Shown here: one piece after another, positions 63,134 to 64,000 of the stretch
Position numbering within the stretch: position 1 is the stretch's first letter
How the letters are laid out: every line of letters starts with the position of its first letter
Source of the DNA: Pseudomonas sp. R4-35-07
Lineage (GTDB): Bacteria > Pseudomonadota > Gammaproteobacteria > Pseudomonadales > Pseudomonadaceae
Assembly (NCBI RefSeq): GCF_003852235.1
Contig: NZ_CP027732.1
Coordinates: 3,162,001 to 3,226,000 of the forward strand
Length of the DNA stretch: 64,000 nt
Direction of reading: 5' to 3'
Position numbers and translations under genes: made by a program
The notes under the pieces: generated by a model
Told to the model about the DNA's origin: nothing
The model's input: only the letters and a program-made list of their open reading frames with translations
Databases searched by the model: none

Positions 63134-64000
63134 CACCTGCCCTGCCCCGCAGCGCGGCCATGTCGCGCTTGGGCGGTACGCCGAACAGGCGGCTGTACTC
63201 ACGGCTGAACTGCGACGGGCTTTCATAACCGACTTTGAACGCGGCACTGGACACGTCCTGGTGCTCGTTCAACATCAAGCGCCTGGCCTCGTTCAAGCGC
63301 AGCCATTTCTGATACTGCAGCGGACTCATCGAAGTCAGTTGGCGGAAGTGATGGTGAAAGGTTGCCGCGCTCATTTGCACGCGTGCGGCCAATTCTTCCA
63401 CGCGCAGCGCGCTGTCGAAATTCAATTTCAGCCAATCGATGGCCTTGGCGATCCGATACCCCTGCCCGTCCACTGAACAGATCTGGCGCAGTCGGCCGGC
63501 CTGGTCGCTCTTCAATAACCGGTAATGAATCTCGCGCTGGATCAACGGCGCCAGCACCGGGATTGCGTCAGGTTCATCCAGCAATGCCACCAAGCGCGCG
63601 AATGCTGCCAGCATGCCGTCCGTCACCCGGCCGATGCCAACCCCTTTCATCATCGCGCGCTCACGGGTTGGCGGCAGGCCGCCCTGGGCGATCAGCTCGG
63701 CGAGCATGCGCAGATCCAGCTTGAACATCAGCCCCAGGCACGGTTGCTCGGGGCTGGCGACCAGCACTTCGGAGTTGGCCGGAATATCCAGCGAGGTCAC
63801 TAGAAATCGCGATGTGTCGTAGGGATAGCCCTCACCGCCGACCCACAACCGCTTCTCTCCCTGTACCACCAGCACGATGCTCGGTTCGACCATGCATACC
63901 ACCGGCGCGGCCGGTTGTTCACGCCGATAGAACCCCAGGCCCGGGATCGGCATGGGGTAGTCGCCGGGCGCCGGGATGCGCGAGCCGATGGCCTGGATCA
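63108..64000 (-). CDS. AraC-family regulator with AraC_N domain (start beyond window)
   Basis: The frame is open to the window edge; an internal ATG at 63953 would give 281 aa, but coding continues upstream (LIQAIGSRIPAPGDYP), so the true start lies outside. An AraC_N cupin-type domain (VVCMVEPSIVLVVQGEKRLWVGGEGY) precedes two HTH motifs (LRVEELAARVQMSAATFHHHFRQLTSMSPLQYQKWLRLNEAR and VSSAAFKVGYESPSQFSREYSRLFG). It likely controls a gene beyond the right edge. Confidence 0.9.
   Translation of the reverse strand, partial: IQAIGSRIPAPGDYPMPIPGLGFYRREQPAAPVVCMVEPSIVLVVQGEKRLWVGGEGYPYDTSRFLVTSLDIPANSEVLVASPEQPCLGLMFKLDLRMLAELIAQGGLPPTRERAMMKGVGIGRVTDGMLAAFARLVALLDEPDAIPVLAPLIQREIHYRLLKSDQAGRLRQICSVDGQGYRIAKAIDWLKLNFDSALRVEELAARVQMSAATFHHHFRQLTSMSPLQYQKWLRLNEARRLMLNEHQDVSSAAFKVGYESPSQFSREYSRLFGVPPKRDMAALRGRAGVTDLTESS

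Overview
The window reads as chromosome of a fluorescent-group Pseudomonas. The support is GC-rich coding with pseudomonad codon use, several REP/REPIN families typical of P. fluorescens, a glgA-treZ-malQ-treY-glgX trehalose/glycogen block, a ProP osmolyte carrier whose length and C-terminal coiled coil match E. coli ProP, and many AraC/LysR regulators. No rRNA, tRNA or CRISPR array was seen. This identification is inference from gene content, not from a search.

Layout. (1) 1-4.3 kb, minus strand: a compact operon with an AhpD-like protein, an acyl-CoA-dehydrogenase-like flavoprotein and an NrtA/SsuA-type ABC importer (ATPase, Tat-exported binding protein, permease cut by the window edge), with a divergent AraC regulator. 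(2) 5.3-12.3 kb: LysR/aldo-keto reductase pair, a chemoreceptor, a SRPBCC protein, a secreted alpha/beta-hydrolase and a D-2-hydroxyacid dehydrogenase. (3) 12.8-27.4 kb: GlgA, TreZ, MalQ, TreY, a DUF2934 protein and GlgX, which connect glycogen-type glucan to trehalose. They are followed without a break by an unexplained module of acyl-CoA-dehydrogenase-like protein, PIG-L deacetylase, NodS-like methyltransferase and GT2 glycosyltransferase, then a second PIG-L copy with altered catalytic residues. (4) 27.5-31.4 kb: a TonB-dependent siderophore receptor behind a Fur-like palindrome, and a membrane-sensing chemoreceptor. (5) 31.4-36.3 kb: REPs, small proteins, an orphan histidine kinase, a LysE-type exporter and a secreted aldose-epimerase-like protein.

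(6) 35.6-42.3 kb is the most clearly foreign stretch. It holds a relic of a LysE-family 3' end, a frameshifted lipoprotein gene, an IS4-family element with 27-bp inverted repeats, and a visibly AT-rich four-gene operon on the minus strand. That operon encodes a two-helix membrane protein, a small CTD-type protein, a middle component and a Rad50-like zinc-ribbon ABC ATPase. It looks like an ABC-three-component (ABC-3C) conflict system in which the likely effector, a membrane protein, is a separate gene. It is the best candidate for an undescribed system here.

(7) 42.3-48.2 kb: LysR/MFS divergent pair, a VOC protein, and cystathionine beta-synthase plus gamma-lyase (reverse transsulfuration). 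(8) 48.2-56.7 kb, minus strand: an OsmC-YcaO fusion, a 1,167-residue SF1 helicase fused to a phospholipase-D-type nuclease (architecture like type II Mokosh), a nucleotidyltransferase, a small P-loop kinase and UV-damage endonuclease UvsE. (9) 56.9-64 kb: a DUF2231 membrane protein with a lipoprotein sorbosone-dehydrogenase-like enzyme, a sugar-acid MFS carrier, a GNAT acetyltransferase, ProP, a GAF protein and an AraC regulator running off the end.

A recurrent structural theme is nested repeats. Two copies of a 159-160 bp element with 20-bp perfect terminal inverted repeats, each carrying a REPIN, have inserted at the same loop position of REPs of another family.
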